A stretch of 64,000 bases of DNA, from positions 10,052,001 to 10,116,000 of the forward strand of contig NC_058339.1 of the NCBI RefSeq assembly GCF_905475395.1. The letters are read 5' to 3'. The translations under genes and the position numbers were made by a program. Below the pieces are notes generated by a model. It saw only the letters and a program-made list of their open reading frames with translations. It was not told the origin of the DNA and made no database searches. This DNA is from Chrysoperla carnea (taxonomy: Eukaryota > Arthropoda > Insecta > Neuroptera > Chrysopidae). Position 1 is the first letter of the stretch. The number at the start of each line of letters is the position of its first letter. Of this stretch, positions 1 through 12,600 are shown one piece after another.

Positions 1-1065
1 CCCATTCATGGTACACTTTTTTAAGTTGGTAACAAAGTTCGCAATTACTAGAACTTAAATATCTAGCCACTTAAATTTTTAATAATAATATGGATTTTTA
101 TTCTATCACAATTTAAACTAGAAGAGATTTTTATGGCCCATTAGACCACCTTCGAGGTTCTGTATGAAATAATATATTTCATAGTTTCAGCAGCATGGAA
201 ATCGAAAACAGTATTATTTTTAATTAATTTCCTTGAAATTGTTTAAAGCTTCCCCTAAGCTCGCATATACCTTTGCTGGAAATTTTATTTGGTTTTTCAT
301 CGAATCGGTTCATAAAAGACAACTTACTACCGTAATTCATTAAAGGATGTTGTCATGATCACTACAATTTCAAAATTTAACATAATTCGTGATTGAATGC
401 GATTAAGTAATTTGTAACAAAAGCTCTAGCTAGTATATGTAAATTAACCAAGACAAATCAATTGCCACTATACATTATGCATATTAAATAATAATTCTTT
501 GTACTCAATTTCAAATTCTTTGAAATTATTATTAACCATTAGTGATTAAAATGTTTCAAATAAGTTCTTGGTGGTGAATTAAGTGAAGGGTAATGGGTGG
601 GTTTTAGCTAGTTCATGTTCATGGTAAAAAAATTCCATAATAATTTTACATACATTATTGTAGCAACAAATATTATTTACACTTAAAGCTCTAATAATAA
701 TGTAAATAATAATATTCTTGCGTGTATCTGTGTATATGAGACACGTCAGTCGAACATTAAGCAGAAACTGTTGACTGTACTTTCTTAAAGGTGATTTTTT
801 ACTACTTCCATGTGAATAGGTGTGGAGAATATAGGTTCATAATATGAGATGTAACTAACCATTTCCGGTGTCATTTATTTGGTTTTCGAAAATTTCTTAT
901 GTTTTCGAAAGATTTTCCGTTTTTTTCCCACAAGACCAATAGTTAAATAGCAACCTGCAAATAGTTATATACTTTACAGTTTTCGAATAAAATGAACACC
1001 AAAGCTTTATCTTAGTTTGCCCCCGCACGGGTATAAAATAAAAAGCAAAATAAATTGGGAGTACC
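1..1065. other. AT-rich non-coding, probable intron of the 11 kb SNAG gene
   Basis: No coding signal or recognisable repeat was found here. The stretch is very AT-rich. It lies downstream, on the minus strand, of the first exon at 11.1 kb, whose next exon is not in the window. I therefore infer that it is intronic. Confidence 0.4.
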
Positions 1066-1580
1066 TACTACATAGTCGGTGTTCTACTGAAATCGTGTGA
1101 GTTAGATCCCTGCAGTCCACACGACTAACTTCCCAGAGGGGGAAAAACATTAAAAAAGGTCTTGTTAGCCTTCATTGGTTATTCTTCGAACATATACTGT
1201 AGATTATACAGGAACGATCATTATCTCAATAGATAAATGATGTGTTTTTTTTATCCACGTTTCAGATTCTGTCTATTCATTTTTTTCCAGTTTTTTTATT
1301 ACCATTAAAAAACGGCTCAACTAATTCTGCTGAAAACTCTATCAGTTCTTAAATACGCGATTACTCGTCGAATAAGCCCAATCACGTGTTAATGTCATAG
1401 CTGGTTCGCGACATAATCCAGACGAAAGAATCCGAACGACCAAACGTACATACGTACACACACACACACAGACATCACATTGAAAAGGTTTGATTCGGAT
1501 ATTGCAGCGGAAATATGTAAAACTGGAGATTTTCAAAATCGGCCCCATTACATTAACTTCTCTGGGAAGTTAATAAAATA
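1066..1580 (+). repeat. Interspersed repeat Rep-2, copy 1
   Basis: About 500 bp that is closely matched, in the opposite orientation, by 22085-22565. Shared landmarks in order are: an AGTCGGTGT start, CACACGACTAACTTCCCAGAG, a TTATTCTTCGAACAT block, ATCATTATCTC, a GAAAGAATCCGAA block, a CGTACACACACA run, and GGCCCCATTACATTAACTT near the far end. No open frame is shared between the copies, so this is a non-coding transposon derivative of unknown class. The short open frames on both strands over 1342-1671 are by-products of it. Confidence 0.75.
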
Positions 1581-4373
1581 CCTGTTATTCAAATGTTATT
1601 CAAAATTTTTGCAAAACTTGCCAATAATGAATATAAAATCTTTAATGCATAAGTATTGTAAAGCATTCTAAAATTTTGGGTAAGGACTATACTTGTTTCA
1701 GCCGTTGTGAAAACTGTTGTATAGCAACATCATTCTTGCCTAAACGGTTTCAAATTGATACAAGAAAAATTAATGTTAAATTCAGAGAGTTTCTTGTTGT
1801 GAAAGGCTGTGGAATCGCAGGATATTTCTGTGGATACATTAAGTCAAAAAATTGAGCCGAAAATTAAGTCGAACCTTACCCAACCCAACACAACACAATG
1901 TTCAAAATTCATACAAACATCTATCTATGCAGGTAGCATGAGTTAGTCCATGTTGAAGATTGTTTTTGTTTGCTTGTATAGTTGTATAAGGCAACAACTA
2001 ATAATAATGTATCGTTTATTCATTTCTCTCAAAAATTTCTTAGCATTACTTTATTAAAAACACGCATTTATTATTTCCTTATCGCTTACTGCGTTGAATA
2101 TTATACACATATGTCGGCATAGCGTTTGACGACACATTCAATGAAGTTAATTTGTATATTTAGTAGTTTTTTAATGGTTACTATAATACTATTTACTGCA
2201 GTCGAATATATAATAATTCAAGATTTAAATAATAATAAATCAAATCAAAGTTTAAAATTGAAGCCCGACAATGCACATAAAAATTTATCAAAATTTCTAA
2301 AATGGTACTTTTTGATTCATTTTAATGGACAGCGAATATATTAATAATAACTACAATTTTAACACAATTTTTTATTACTCTGTATAATTTACTTTATTTA
2401 TCATCAACAAAATTTCCATTTTGATAGTTAATCAGTTCCTTTTACAAAATATTCCAGTATCATTTAGGAGAGTAAAGAGTTTCTTAAAAATTTTGATATT
2501 TTGATTTGATACTCGTTTATTCGAATAAATTAAAAAAGTTCATCAAATAAATGTACATACTCTTAAAGGTAAAACGGCACCATTATGGCTACTCTCCCTA
2601 ATTTTGTCATTACTCTTATGCTAAATACTATCAGTATACGAATTTTCATCAAAACCGTTAGAGCCAAGAGCAAGGCGCAATCTAAATACTTGCCACCGGC
2701 GCTATGAACCCTAGTTACGGCCCTACCTGCGTTACTAAAAACTGAAAAATATCAAACGACGGTTGTTCAAATGTTTAAATCGAAAATATACGGTGCTAAT
2801 ATTAAAACCCTTCTTTTCTATGCTCGTAGTCGAGCCAGAGTTTAATAACTAAAGTTTTTTATTTATTTTTTAATTTATTTATATTTGAATAATAATTTCG
2901 TGATTTATTGTTTAATCGAGTTTTTAAATTAGCTATTATTATTATTGTTATTACTAAATATAATGGGTATTATAATAAAAATGAAAAAAAAAAAAACTGA
3001 ATTTTGTGAAGTATAATTTGTGTGTTATTTCATACAAAATGTTGTTGTTATATTTTAATTAATTTGTGATTACTGCAGTTACATTTAAATTACATAAAAT
3101 TATTTTCAAATTTAATACCTGTGGAGTTTTGATTGTATATTTAATAGTTGGTATAATTTGTAAATGTTTTCCACAAAAATTCCAAAGCACTGATGCAATA
3201 TTTCCGATGAGTTTATCAAACAGAATTTGGGTATTTGTTTTAATTAATTGTAATACACTTAAGAAAGATAGAGCTATGAAAATTTATACTATTTTGAGGA
3301 ACATACTATAGAAAAATAGAGAAATATTTAAGTAACTTAACTTCCACGCTTTGTTGGTAGATGCTTGATGACCTATGCCAGTTATTTTAGCATTCTCTAC
3401 TTGAATACGATCAAAACCTATGAATATTTTTTTGAATCCATGAACTTGTCATCTCAGGCGAATTGAGGCACAGCCAGATTACCGCATATCAATTAAAATT
3501 AACGGAAAATTTAAGTATTAAAACATGACTCGATGATCCGATGAACTTTAACCTACAATTTATTTAATTATAACTCTAGATCAGCAATTATTAATCTTAA
3601 TGGACCCTTCAGTTTTGAACACAGTTTTATTATAAAACTTTAATTCATTTTGATAAAGTATACCCCCTTTAGGACCCACAGTAAAAATATTTAGCTTGAT
3701 TAAAAAACTATTATTAACCATTTTTTGTTTAAGAAAAAAAATTGGGTTCAAAAAACCCAATTCTTGATAAATTTGGTGGGAGCGCAAATAAATACTTGGT
3801 ATATAGCAAGATGTGATATATTGCAATATTTAAATGCGTTTCCACCATTTATTTCATGGGTTTTAATGTTTTGGTTCGGATCCTCTAAATCATTTTGTAG
3901 TAGACTGGCTTTTAAGTTTTGTGGTGCTTTTCGTTTGATGTCAAGATCATTATTATTAATTATAAATTGGTCTTACACAAAATAATTGTATAATTGAATT
4001 ATTTTATATTTAAATTAATAAAAACTTAATAAAAACAATTATATCATTATTTAATAAAATCATTTTTTGACGATACAACGACATACCTTCAACACATTGC
4101 AATGTTGCCAAGCGTAATATAATCATATTAAATTTCATACATTTTGTAAAAATTTTTATTTATTATTTCAGAAACCAAAAACAGGAATATTTTTTTAAAA
4201 TGTGTACAGTTATTTATAAGCGTTTGATAAATACCGTGGTAGGTTTTTTTTAAAGCTGTAATTTCTGGGTTTCTCACCTTAAATTAGTTTGTTTGCTGTT
4301 GTTTCTCTGTAGGACAATGTAATAATCCATCTTAAACTTGTAGCTTCAACATCGTTTTTTAAGAAAACCAGGG
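1581..4373. other. AT-rich non-coding with one short repeat-related block
   Basis: No gene is convincing. Around 3525-3680 a block (GATGA-CCGATGAACTTTAACCTACAATTTATTT and what follows) resembles 43185-43310 and so is a shared interspersed repeat. A 2126-2344 open frame starts hydrophobically after MKLIC, but it has no partner exon that I can find. Open frames on both strands at 3066-3985 overlap each other and do not resemble a known protein. Confidence 0.4.
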
Positions 4374-4470
4374 AATGGCTTCATAATTTGGCAAGAATTT
4401 CCTTATTATATGAATAATTGAAATGGCTTCATATTTTGACTAGACTTTTCTTATTTTATGCATAATTGGT
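4374..4470 (+). repeat. Two-unit tandem duplication, about 50 bp
   Basis: AATGGCTTCATAATTTG... and AATGGCTTCATATTTTG... follow each other with a period near 50 bp and both end in a TGAATAATTG/TGCATAATTG block. Only two diverged units are present. Confidence 0.5.
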
Positions 4471-5499
4471 TGCCAATTTATGGAAAGTTGGTCATTAAAT
4501 AGCATTTTCTTCATATCAACCTGAAATTTTTTACGAAAAACCAGTTTTTCATATCTTAATCTTATTCCATTTTTAAGTACACATTCATTATTAATGAAGT
4601 TAGCTAATATAATTATTCAATCAAAAATCCATTAGAAAATCTTAAAAAAGAATTTCTAAACCAATTACAAATAAAAAAAAAGTATGTAGTAAAAATTATA
4701 ATATTGACAATTAAAAACAAGTTACTATATAATCAAGATGAATAAAAAAAAAGTAAAGTTCGTAATAATTCGTGTGACTTGAATCAAACAGCTTGTGTTG
4801 TGTGTGTGCTTGGTTGGTTTGGGTTGAGTTGGTGTAAGTAACATGGCACGCAAAACATATATGAGTAACACGCAAACATAAATTTATAAATAATAAATTA
4901 TGTATGTCCTTTTATTATCATTTTACAAATCAAATCACTTTTCTTTCAATCATCATTCTTTATTGTGTGTGTAAATTTTTTTTTATTTTCTCACAAATGG
5001 GAACTAACTAACTAACTAGCTGGCCACTACAATGTATGTATAATTTGTTCCTTAATTAGAATTTAAAGTGAATTAACCTAGTGATTTATATCACTGATAT
5101 TATATCTATATACAACTTATGTATTACGATAATCTTGTTGTCACGTTAGAAAACCCTGTTGCCGTGTTGAATATTATTAGGTAACTTTGGTGGTGTTCAC
5201 AGCTTACTTACATCCCCTTGATAGCACAAATTTAAGGATTTTGAACCTCAATAAAAAATTATTGTAATAAGCTTTGATGTTCTGATCCAAATTTCTCAAA
5301 AACGTGATCAAACTTAGTGACACAGAGGCCAAATTCTCATAATTTAATAATCTATATAGTCGAAAATAGAGGCAAAACTTAAATCGTACTAAGTGTGATT
5401 CACACATAATGCTATTTTAATAACACTTTGTAAAATACATGCATTTTTTTAAAAAATAAAGAGTGATAGTGATAATGATATCAAAAATTTTAAATTTAT
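4471..5499. other. AT-rich non-coding
   Basis: No gene is supported. A minus-strand open frame at 5204-5407 ends near a GTAAGT, but it has no recognisable homology and no partner exon. Confidence 0.35.
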
Positions 5500-5725
5500 C
5501 AACTAATCACCCTTTTACACGGCTTTTGTAAAAAATTCATGCCGATTCCTGTACGGTTTGTGAGAAATATGCTCTTTTATGATAAAAATTGACTTTGTTA
5601 GTTAATTTCTCATAAATCGTACAGAGAATCGATATAAATTTTTCACAAAAGACGTACAAAAGGGCGATTACTTTTTTATCATAAAATGATCCACGTTTTT
5701 TTACGATAAAATGATTTTTTCTCAA
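5500..5725. repeat. Imperfect fold-back repeat, related to 28135-28370
   Basis: Two halves carry the same block in opposite orientation: GCCGATTCCTGTACGGTTTGTGAGAAAT on one side, and a TTTCTCATAAATCGTACAGAGAATCGAT block on the other. The region near 28.2 kb has the same pair (a TCGATTCTCTATGCGGCTTTGGAGAAAT block and TACAGAGAATCGACTTTTAAT). The GATAAAATGAT/GATAAAAATTGA segments between and after them also recur. It is a MITE-like repeat of unknown class. Confidence 0.45.
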
Positions 5726-5737
5726 TCCCTTCATTTT

Positions 5738-5905
5738 TATGCCCTGTATATATGAAATTTATTAAGGTATTCTAAGTTAAGTCCCAAGTAACGCTTAAAA
5801 ATATTGATGCTACGAAAACAATTTTGGTATAGGCGTTCAGAAAATCATCGAATTTGTCGATTTTTGTTTGTCCGTTTGTCTGTCTGCCTGTCTGTGTTCA
5901 GCTAG
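5738..5905 (+). repeat. Rep-1 copy, left part only
   Basis: Carries the Rep-1 start (GTATATATGAAAT...AAGGTATTCTAAGTTAAGTCCC), the AACGCTTAAAAATATTGATGC block, TTTTGGTATAGG and a TTTGTCCGTTTGTCTGTCTG run. It then continues into a different repeat rather than into the Rep-1 right half. Confidence 0.6.
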
Positions 5906-5939
5906 TTACAAACGTGTGTTTCATAAAAAATATTATTTA

Positions 5940-6145
5940 TTATCTACTTATTAATACAGCTACCTATTATGGAATTTTATTTGCGCTTCCACCATCAAAG
6001 TCCTTTTAATTAATCGTTAATCCTGAAGAAGATAATCGAAAAAACTTAATTAACTATTGTTTTGTCATTGATCCTTTATAAGCAATTCAAACTAACGTTT
6101 TGAAGTGGGTGAAAATCACGTTCATAGATTCCGTTACCTGGATAG
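5940..6145 (+). repeat. Interspersed repeat Rep-3, copy 1
   Basis: Shares an ordered set of blocks with 48350-48570: TTATTAATA, TGCGCTTCCACCAT, TTAATCGTTAATCC (TTAATCGTTTATCCC in the other copy), TTGTCATTGATCCTT (TTGTCATCACTCCTT), ACGTTTTGAAGTGG (ACGTTTTAAAGTGG), and AAATCACGTTCATAG...CGTTACCTGGATA (AAATCCCGTTGAAAG...CGTTACATAGATA). In both places a Rep-1 fragment lies just upstream, so this may be an alternative right half of a related family. Confidence 0.55.
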
Positions 6146-8271
6146 ATAGATATATACCAAGCTAATAAAAGCGTATTAAAAAATTAACAACCATAATCGA
6201 TTCATAAGTGGTATATTTTCTACAAAAAACTATAACTTGACTGAATATCATCTTTTTATCTCAATAAACAAACATTGACATTTAAATTCTATCCTTTGAT
6301 AATTATAAAATAATTTCAAGAATGTATAATGAATGAAAATATATTTGATAATTGTTTAAAATATATAAATTTATTTGAATAAATTATGTTTAAAAAATAT
6401 AATAATATTATATAATATTAAAAGTAATTTGAATAGTCCACCAACTACGATCATTCATTTATAAATAAAATATTTGACATACCGATGATGACGGTAAGTC
6501 TGTAGTTAATGTATGGTAATATAATTTATATCTATTTATCTACAAACCAACATTATATATACCTCTAAATATATATATATTTATATTCATACATTTAAAT
6601 ACTAGTACTAATGACGTCATCCATCTGCCATGATAATCACAATTTAATCTCAGAAAACTTTTCAGCTTTCAAAATAACTGACAATTTTATTAATTAACGT
6701 GTGATAAAACAAAAATAATGAGGTAGGATTTACAAACACTCAAAGTATTTATACTAACATTAAACTATTTGCCGTGTGTTTTAAAAGTTTACTTATTTAC
6801 TTTTTTTATTCTTTAATTTCTGGTGTTGTTATACATTTGGAATTTTGCTTAAAATTGAAATTTTTGATATCTAGGGAAGCAAAAATGACTTTTAATTGAA
6901 AGTATATTTCGACCAATTATAATTTAATTAAACCAGCATTTCTAAACCAAATCAGAAGTGAGATTTGGATGACATTTGATGTTTTTCCTCGAAAAGAGAA
7001 AAAACAAAGTCGTACGATTTGCCATGGAATATTTTTTCATTATTGTAGAAAATCGCATGTCAATAGCTTAAGAATTTCATCAAAAGGTGTACTGAAAAAA
7101 AAAATTAAAATAATAACAACCTCATTTCGAAGTTAGCCGTTTCATATTGTAATAAATTAAAAATACTTTCAAATAATTTCCTAATGATTGAAACAAGTAA
7201 AGCTAAATATTTGTATTTACAATAGAATGGGATTGAATTTAAAAAATGAATTAAAGTTAATTAAATGAACAAAATCATTACTTCTATGAAAGAGATTGAT
7301 TTTAGTTTAAAGTCATACATTATATTGATTGAAAATAAAAAATTGTACTCAGTTGGAATATATAATCGTAAAAATAAAGCGAATCGAATTAAAAGAAAAC
7401 TTCTTTGTGTTTACTTTAAATAGAAGGTTGGGTATTATGATCACATGTCTATCATGTCTAGTCTATATGGGATTGTGTCAACTACATGAAGATTTTTTTT
7501 ACTAACTTACAGAAAGTTTGAAATAAACTTATTGATCATTTTTATAATATATTCAACCATTAATAAAATTAATGAAATTGGTTACGCCTTAAACCACTGA
7601 GCCACTACAGTTGACTATGGAATAAAATGAAAATCATTTTTTAAATATAAATAAAGTGAAAATTCATTGAATATAACAAGTTCAATTTATTCTAAAGTTG
7701 TTTTCACATAATATAAAGTGTATATATGTATATAGCTAATACGCGCAAGGGTTTATGTAGAAAACTTCCAAATTAGATATTTTATACCAGCCATTTGTCA
7801 CCTAAAACTTTCAAAAACTTTCGTAATTCCATTTAGAAACAAATACATACAAACATTCATACCATACATACATATACATTATATATTTGTAATGTATATA
7901 TGATACATAAAATCTATAATATTAATCTGTTTATTGTAAAACCAAACATTCGCATGACTTTTATCAAAATTTATCATTTTCAAATAAATATATTCAATAA
8001 AATGAAGGTATTCTGTGTATTACATACATTCGATTTACAGGGAATACAAACTTTGAAAAGAATTATGGTATACATTTACATTCAAGTTAACTTCACCGCG
8101 TTTGTATTCCCAAATTCTTTTTTGACATTTTATCCTGTGTGAGATCTATTAATCTTAATTACACTTAGGACTCTCTGATTAATATAACTTAAATAAAAAT
8201 TTTTAGAACCAGCAAAAATTGTAGAAAACAAATTTTTAATTAGTTAATCAGCATACTATGTTCCATAAATC
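6146..8271. other. AT-rich non-coding
   Basis: No supported gene or clear repeat. A perfect ATGACGTCAT palindrome (CRE-type octamer TGACGTCA) lies at 6611-6620. Its function is unknown. Confidence 0.35.
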
Positions 8272-8703
8272 AAAATCTACATCTAACTTCTTGTCGCTAG
8301 AAAGTTTGGCCATTGCTATGAGCCAAAAAAGCCCCTTATTATAATAGTTGATTTTTGAAAATTTCAAAACCTTGAAAATCTCCATTTTAACTTCGGCATC
8401 GTGATCAGTGACCTCAAAAACCCGAGGGTATACTTTTTTGATCCATTTTGTTGAATATTTAAAGAATATTGCAATTTTGGACCAGCGAGATAAATTACCC
8501 CAAGAGGGGAAGATTATATCGAAATTCTATTTTCGGAATAATGATCAGAGACCCTGAAAACCCCGGAGAATACGCTTTTGGCCCATATTTTCAAGGTTTT
8601 AAAATTTTCAAAAATCACCTCATAAATGGATTTTAATAATTGGCCTATGTGGCCCATAGCAAAAACCAAAACTTTATAGCGGCAAAAAGTTAGATGTAGA
8701 TCC
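8272..8703. mobile_element. Fold-back element, about 430 bp
   Basis: The left end (an ATCTACATCTAACTTCTTG block followed by CGCTAGAAAGTTTGGCCATTG) is matched in reverse at the right end (GCAAAAACCAAAACTTTATAGCGG, then AAGTTAGATGTAGAT). The inverted similarity runs about 100 bp inward, through GATTTTTGAAAATTTCAAAACC. The middle also holds two direct copies of a 55 bp block at about 8393-8450 and 8534-8590 (TGATCAGTGACCTC and TGATCAGAGACCCT with a shared GAGGGTATAC/GAGAATACGC tail). No transposase remains. Confidence 0.65.
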
Positions 8704-9775
8704 CGATATATAGACCTTCCTGTTCATTAAAAAAAACTGGCTCTAGGTTGAGGTACAAAAAAATTCTCTATGAAATGCTAAAATGACACGACTATAAGGA
8801 ATCATTCGAATTATCAGTATTTCAAATTTAATTTTTCATTTCCAGTTTACCTTACATCATTCAATTTTCCATTTTAATGATTCAAAAGATTATTAAAAAA
8901 GTCTGTAGTAAGTATATATTGTTGAGAGTTCACTTTTTTTTTTATTATTGTTAATTTATTATTTATTCCTATGTTTATTGTAGTACAATTTTATAGTTCT
9001 AATACCGGTTTGATAAATTTTATAGAATCGTTAAACATTTTTATGATAGCCGTTATGTTACGTTTAATTTTTATTTATCAGTTGTTTTTTTCGGTGAATT
9101 TTTATACCTTGAAAGAATAACAAGTGATGTCAAGAATTTATAAACAGTCAAATGGTTATATAGTATCGGCCGTCCGTGGCTAAGTGTTCCATTATTTATT
9201 TAAAATTTATTTTATGATAGTATATCTGTAAACAGTTATTTTATTTTATAAAAATAATGTTTAATCATCAAAACATTTTTAATTCAATAAATCTTTTGTC
9301 CTTCGATGTGTCCTTTTTTTTTTTGTTTAATTTAAACTTATTTTTATTAATATACTTTGAGGCTAAAGAATTTTATTGAATATTGTGAAATATTACGATT
9401 GAAAACAGTCATAAAATTTTTAATTTTATTAGTTTCATAATTATGAAGAAATAATAAATAAAATGGAAAAGATTGAACAAGAAAGAAATAGCTAATCGAA
9501 TATTTTGTATAAACTTTTCTTTTTTTAACCTATTTCAATTATTTTAGTTTTATATTTTCGAAAACTTAAGCAATAAAAATATATATTAGGAAACCATATT
9601 AGGATCCCATATTAGGAAACCATATAAGGAAACTATAGTAGTTTAGAAATCGAAATTTTGTTGCAAGTTGCCTACTTATTAATTTTTTAAGTCATATTTT
9701 ATGTCGATCATGTTGGTATTGCAAGACACATATGGTTTGAGTATAATCGTAGGTCAAAGATCTTATATCACTTCC
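8704..9775. other. AT-rich non-coding
   Basis: No gene is supported. Near 9590-9640 there are short direct repeats of a CCATATTAGGA/CCATATAAGGA unit. Confidence 0.35.
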
Positions 9776-10165
9776 AAGCGCTCCTATTAGCAAAATTGTT
9801 GCTGCTACTACAAGACACTGGCTACGTTTCAGGCACGCTGGATGCCGGGACCTTACAGTGTATCATGACTATTGCAGGAGCTGTCACAGTGGAGAGGAGG
9901 AAGAAGTGATGTCTCATCTTCTGTGTCACTCCGTAGCTCTTGCCTCGAGGAGGTGGACTCACTTGAGTCGGCTTTTTTTTGACGACCTCTCCGGCCTCAA
10001 AATACTATATAATAATTGATATATAATAATTGACGATATGACGATATATAATAATTGACGACCTCTCCGGAGGTTCACGCAGTGTTGGCCGAGAAGGAAA
10101 AACCCTCTTTCGGTATTAAAACGGACCCTCTGATCTAAGTGTGTCCCACTCCAGGACAGCAACTC
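9776..10165 (+). pseudogene. 3' end of a non-LTR retrotransposon ORF2, disrupted
   Basis: The frame from 9780 reads a C-terminal segment with T-R-H-W-L-R-F-R-H-A, then a CCHC-like knuckle: Y-C-R-S-C, an acidic run, H-L-L-C-H and A-L-A-S-R-R-W. This pattern follows the RNase H domain at the end of Jockey-type ORF2 proteins. A GACGACCTCTCCGG block occurs at 9981-9994 and again at 10057-10070. The 76 nt between the starts of the two copies is an AT-rich duplication that breaks the frame. Without it the frame would run on a little further to a stop. The element is truncated at its 5' side and dead. The minus-strand frame at 9959-10162 is a shadow. Confidence 0.6.
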
Positions 10166-11128
10166 TTACCTAACTTAACCTACATCGCCCATTTCCCTTA
10201 ATAAACAATTTATTGCCTATTTACAAATAGATTTATTTGGTCAGCTAACTCGTGGGTTGCATATTATATTTGACACCTAAGAAACGCATTCCATCAGATT
10301 TTAGGAAAACCTGAAGGTTTATTTCATTTTTCTTAATCTGTTCAGTCTTTGAAGGTACTAATAAGGTATATGGCAATGGATGAAAGGAGTCTCCGCTGCA
10401 CGAAGTAACCAAATCGAAGAATTCAAGGACATGGTATGCACATAACAGCCTACCTTAACAGGAAAAAACCTTGAGCAACGAATATTTCCTATGTAGGCGT
10501 TATTATTCTAAAAATGAATAAATAACAAAAAACGGCTATAAATGAAGAAAAAAGTGCTCTTTCACTAAGACAATACACTGTGCCACAAATTGATGCCAAA
10601 CACAACGGCAATGAATAAAATTTTGCTTAATTGCTTCCTCATTCGTATAAGTGAGTGATTTACTTTCTTATAATTTATAGGCAATTTTATTACAGATATG
10701 ATATACAAATTAAACAAATCTCTAGCCTGTTTTTCGTGGACAGGAAAAAACAGGTTACAGAAATCATATATAAGATACTTGAATATGTAATAGTTTCAAA
10801 ATCCATGTAAATGTTTGAGATAAAGAACTATTTACAACTCTGTAAGTTTTAAAAAGTAAATAATTCAAAAATTATTTTTTTCTTAATCATAAATTAAAAA
10901 GTATTGATTACTATTTTGCATGTTCGTCATTTTAAATGAATAATAATAAATACAAATAAAACCCATTAAACAAAAAAACTATATGAATCATATTCGTTGC
11001 TTACAGAAAACGTTGCGTAGGTGTATTGTTAAATCGATTTATTTTAAATAGAAATATGTAAGGTAAATAGTGACTTACAAGGTATAAATGTTTGTAAAGG
11101 AATTAAAATTAATTATGGAAGTACTTAC
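10166..11128. other. AT-rich non-coding, start of intron 1 of the SNAG gene on the minus strand
   Basis: No second exon, gene or repeat is recognised. The GT of the donor for the 11.1 kb exon is at 11128-11127, so the intron begins here and runs toward lower coordinates. Confidence 0.45.
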
Positions 11129-11369
11129 TTGAAGGTTGACTGTCATTATAGTATGATGGCGCAACGCATGCTTCCGTAGGACTAATAGGTCCTGGTGTTT
11201 CTACTTTTATGTCAGAAGTGGAATGAATAAATGAACCAGTTGTTGGTTCTGGTGATGCTGTTGATATCCTTGAAGAAATTGGTGAAACTCCATCATCTTT
11301 ATTCCAATTATTTGATTCCCGTTGATAAGTTTTTGTACACTGTTTTTTTACCATATAACACCGTGGCAT
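11129..11369 (-). CDS. First coding exon of a SNAG-domain zinc-finger repressor (Snail/Scratch-like), gene A
   Basis: The exon encodes 80 residues plus one base. It opens with MPRCYMVKK, a SNAG motif. In Snail, Scratch, Gfi and Ovo-type repressors this extreme N-terminus recruits LSD1/CoREST-type corepressors in the nucleus. I start at the ATG at 11369 because SNAG must be N-terminal; the in-frame codons just upstream contain no ATG. After SNAG the protein is rich in Ser, Pro and Thr (SPISS, SPEPTT, PGPISPTE) with a perfect SUMO consensus I-K-V-E at residues 54-57. The exon ends CCTTCAA|GTAAGT, phase 1. The C2H2 zinc-finger exons are not in the window, so this is a partial gene. The exon matches the one at 59.0 kb in start, length and splice phase. 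Scratch-family membership is my best guess; a Gfi, Ovo or INSM-type identity is less likely. Confidence 0.72.
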
Positions 11370-12600
11370 TTTTTCCAAATTTATTTTTTTTTATTTAAAA
11401 AAATATAAATGTTTAAAACTAGTTTTTTTTAATAATTACTTAATAAATTTATATTTTTAAAAAATTTTCTTTTTTTAATACTAAATAATTGTTACTAAAA
11501 AACGGTATTAAATATTGCTTTCGTTGTTAAGTTAAATTCTGGTCGAAATATTTTTTGTTTTGTTTAAGAATACTGATATAATATTAAACTATTTTAAAAA
11601 TTGTGTTTTAATTTGGTAATATTTTTATTTTTTTTATAAAAAGATGCCGACTACTACGACAAAGCTTAAGCAACAAGTTGTCTAATAATAGGGCGTCTCG
11701 ACGTTCGTATAAACTCATCCAACAGGTAAACAAGTGTTCGTCGATCAGAGTTAACGCAAATGAAACACAAAAACACTTTTTTTTTTTATTATGTTTATTT
11801 TATTTTATTTTTTTTTGAAGGTAACGATGTAGATTTTAAAAAATATGTTTTAATTTTCTTTTGGGAAGATCTTTTGAAGCACTCAACTTTTTGAATTTTT
11901 ATTGGACGGGCAAGCTTTTTATGATGTTGTATACATTGTTTTTAATATTAATATTTTGTTTATAATTTCAGCACACTTTTTGGTCCACAAATTTAAAAAT
12001 GAACATTTGATGTTTTGAATATTATTTTTTTGGCTACATAAATGTTTTATATTATTTCGTAGCCCTCCATGCGTTCATTTTTTTGTCGCATGTTGATGAA
12101 TTTTTCGTCGGCGATGATGATCATCTTCTTGTTGCATGACGTCAACAATATTTTGTAATAAAAGTAATAAATGGCGCCGATTGTTTCATATTGTTGCATA
12201 ACAAATTTATATTACAAAAGAAATCATAAGATATTGAATTATTTTTATAATTAGAACACTTTATTTTAATTTGTTTATTGTATTTTAAAACCCGAATTAT
12301 TTATTTATTTTCCAAGTAATTCACATTCAGAGTATTTTGTTTCGTTTCACTTCGTAGTACAATCGTTTGACGTTGCACTTGTTTTGGCGTTGGTAACCAC
12401 TCCCTTCTCTCAAATAATGCCTGTTGTTACACATTATGTATGTGTATATTTGTAAGGGTTGTTTAGACGCCATATTCAATACGCATGCGTTGTTCTCATC
12501 ATTTTCATTTACAGTACATCGTATATATTCGGTATTCAATCGATTTCATTCCCGATGTGTGTATATATTCCGCTTATCCGTATCATACAAGTGCTATGCA
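11370..12600. other. Upstream flank and probable 5' UTR/promoter area of gene A
   Basis: No other gene is supported. Compared with its surroundings, 11640-11760 is richer in GC and has low repeat content, which fits a 5' UTR or promoter. A CRE octamer TGACGTCA is at 12137-12144, within another moderately GC-rich patch (12060-12190). The overlapping open frames at 12327-12838 on both strands do not look coding. Confidence 0.3.

Noticed and set aside
2126..2344. 72-codon frame with a signal-peptide-like start
   Set aside because: Hydrophobic starts are common by chance in AT-rich DNA. No convincing donor or following exon was found. It remains possible as a first exon.
3066..3985. Possible exons on either strand
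   Set aside because: Minus-strand text such as RKAPQNLKASLLQND looked protein-like, but no start, joined splice sites or homology could be shown, and part of the area is a repeat.
12137..12144. CRE site as a proven regulatory element of gene A
   Set aside because: A single TGACGTCA octamer 0.8 kb upstream. Others occur at 6612 and 34401-34410 (in a repeat), so chance cannot be excluded.
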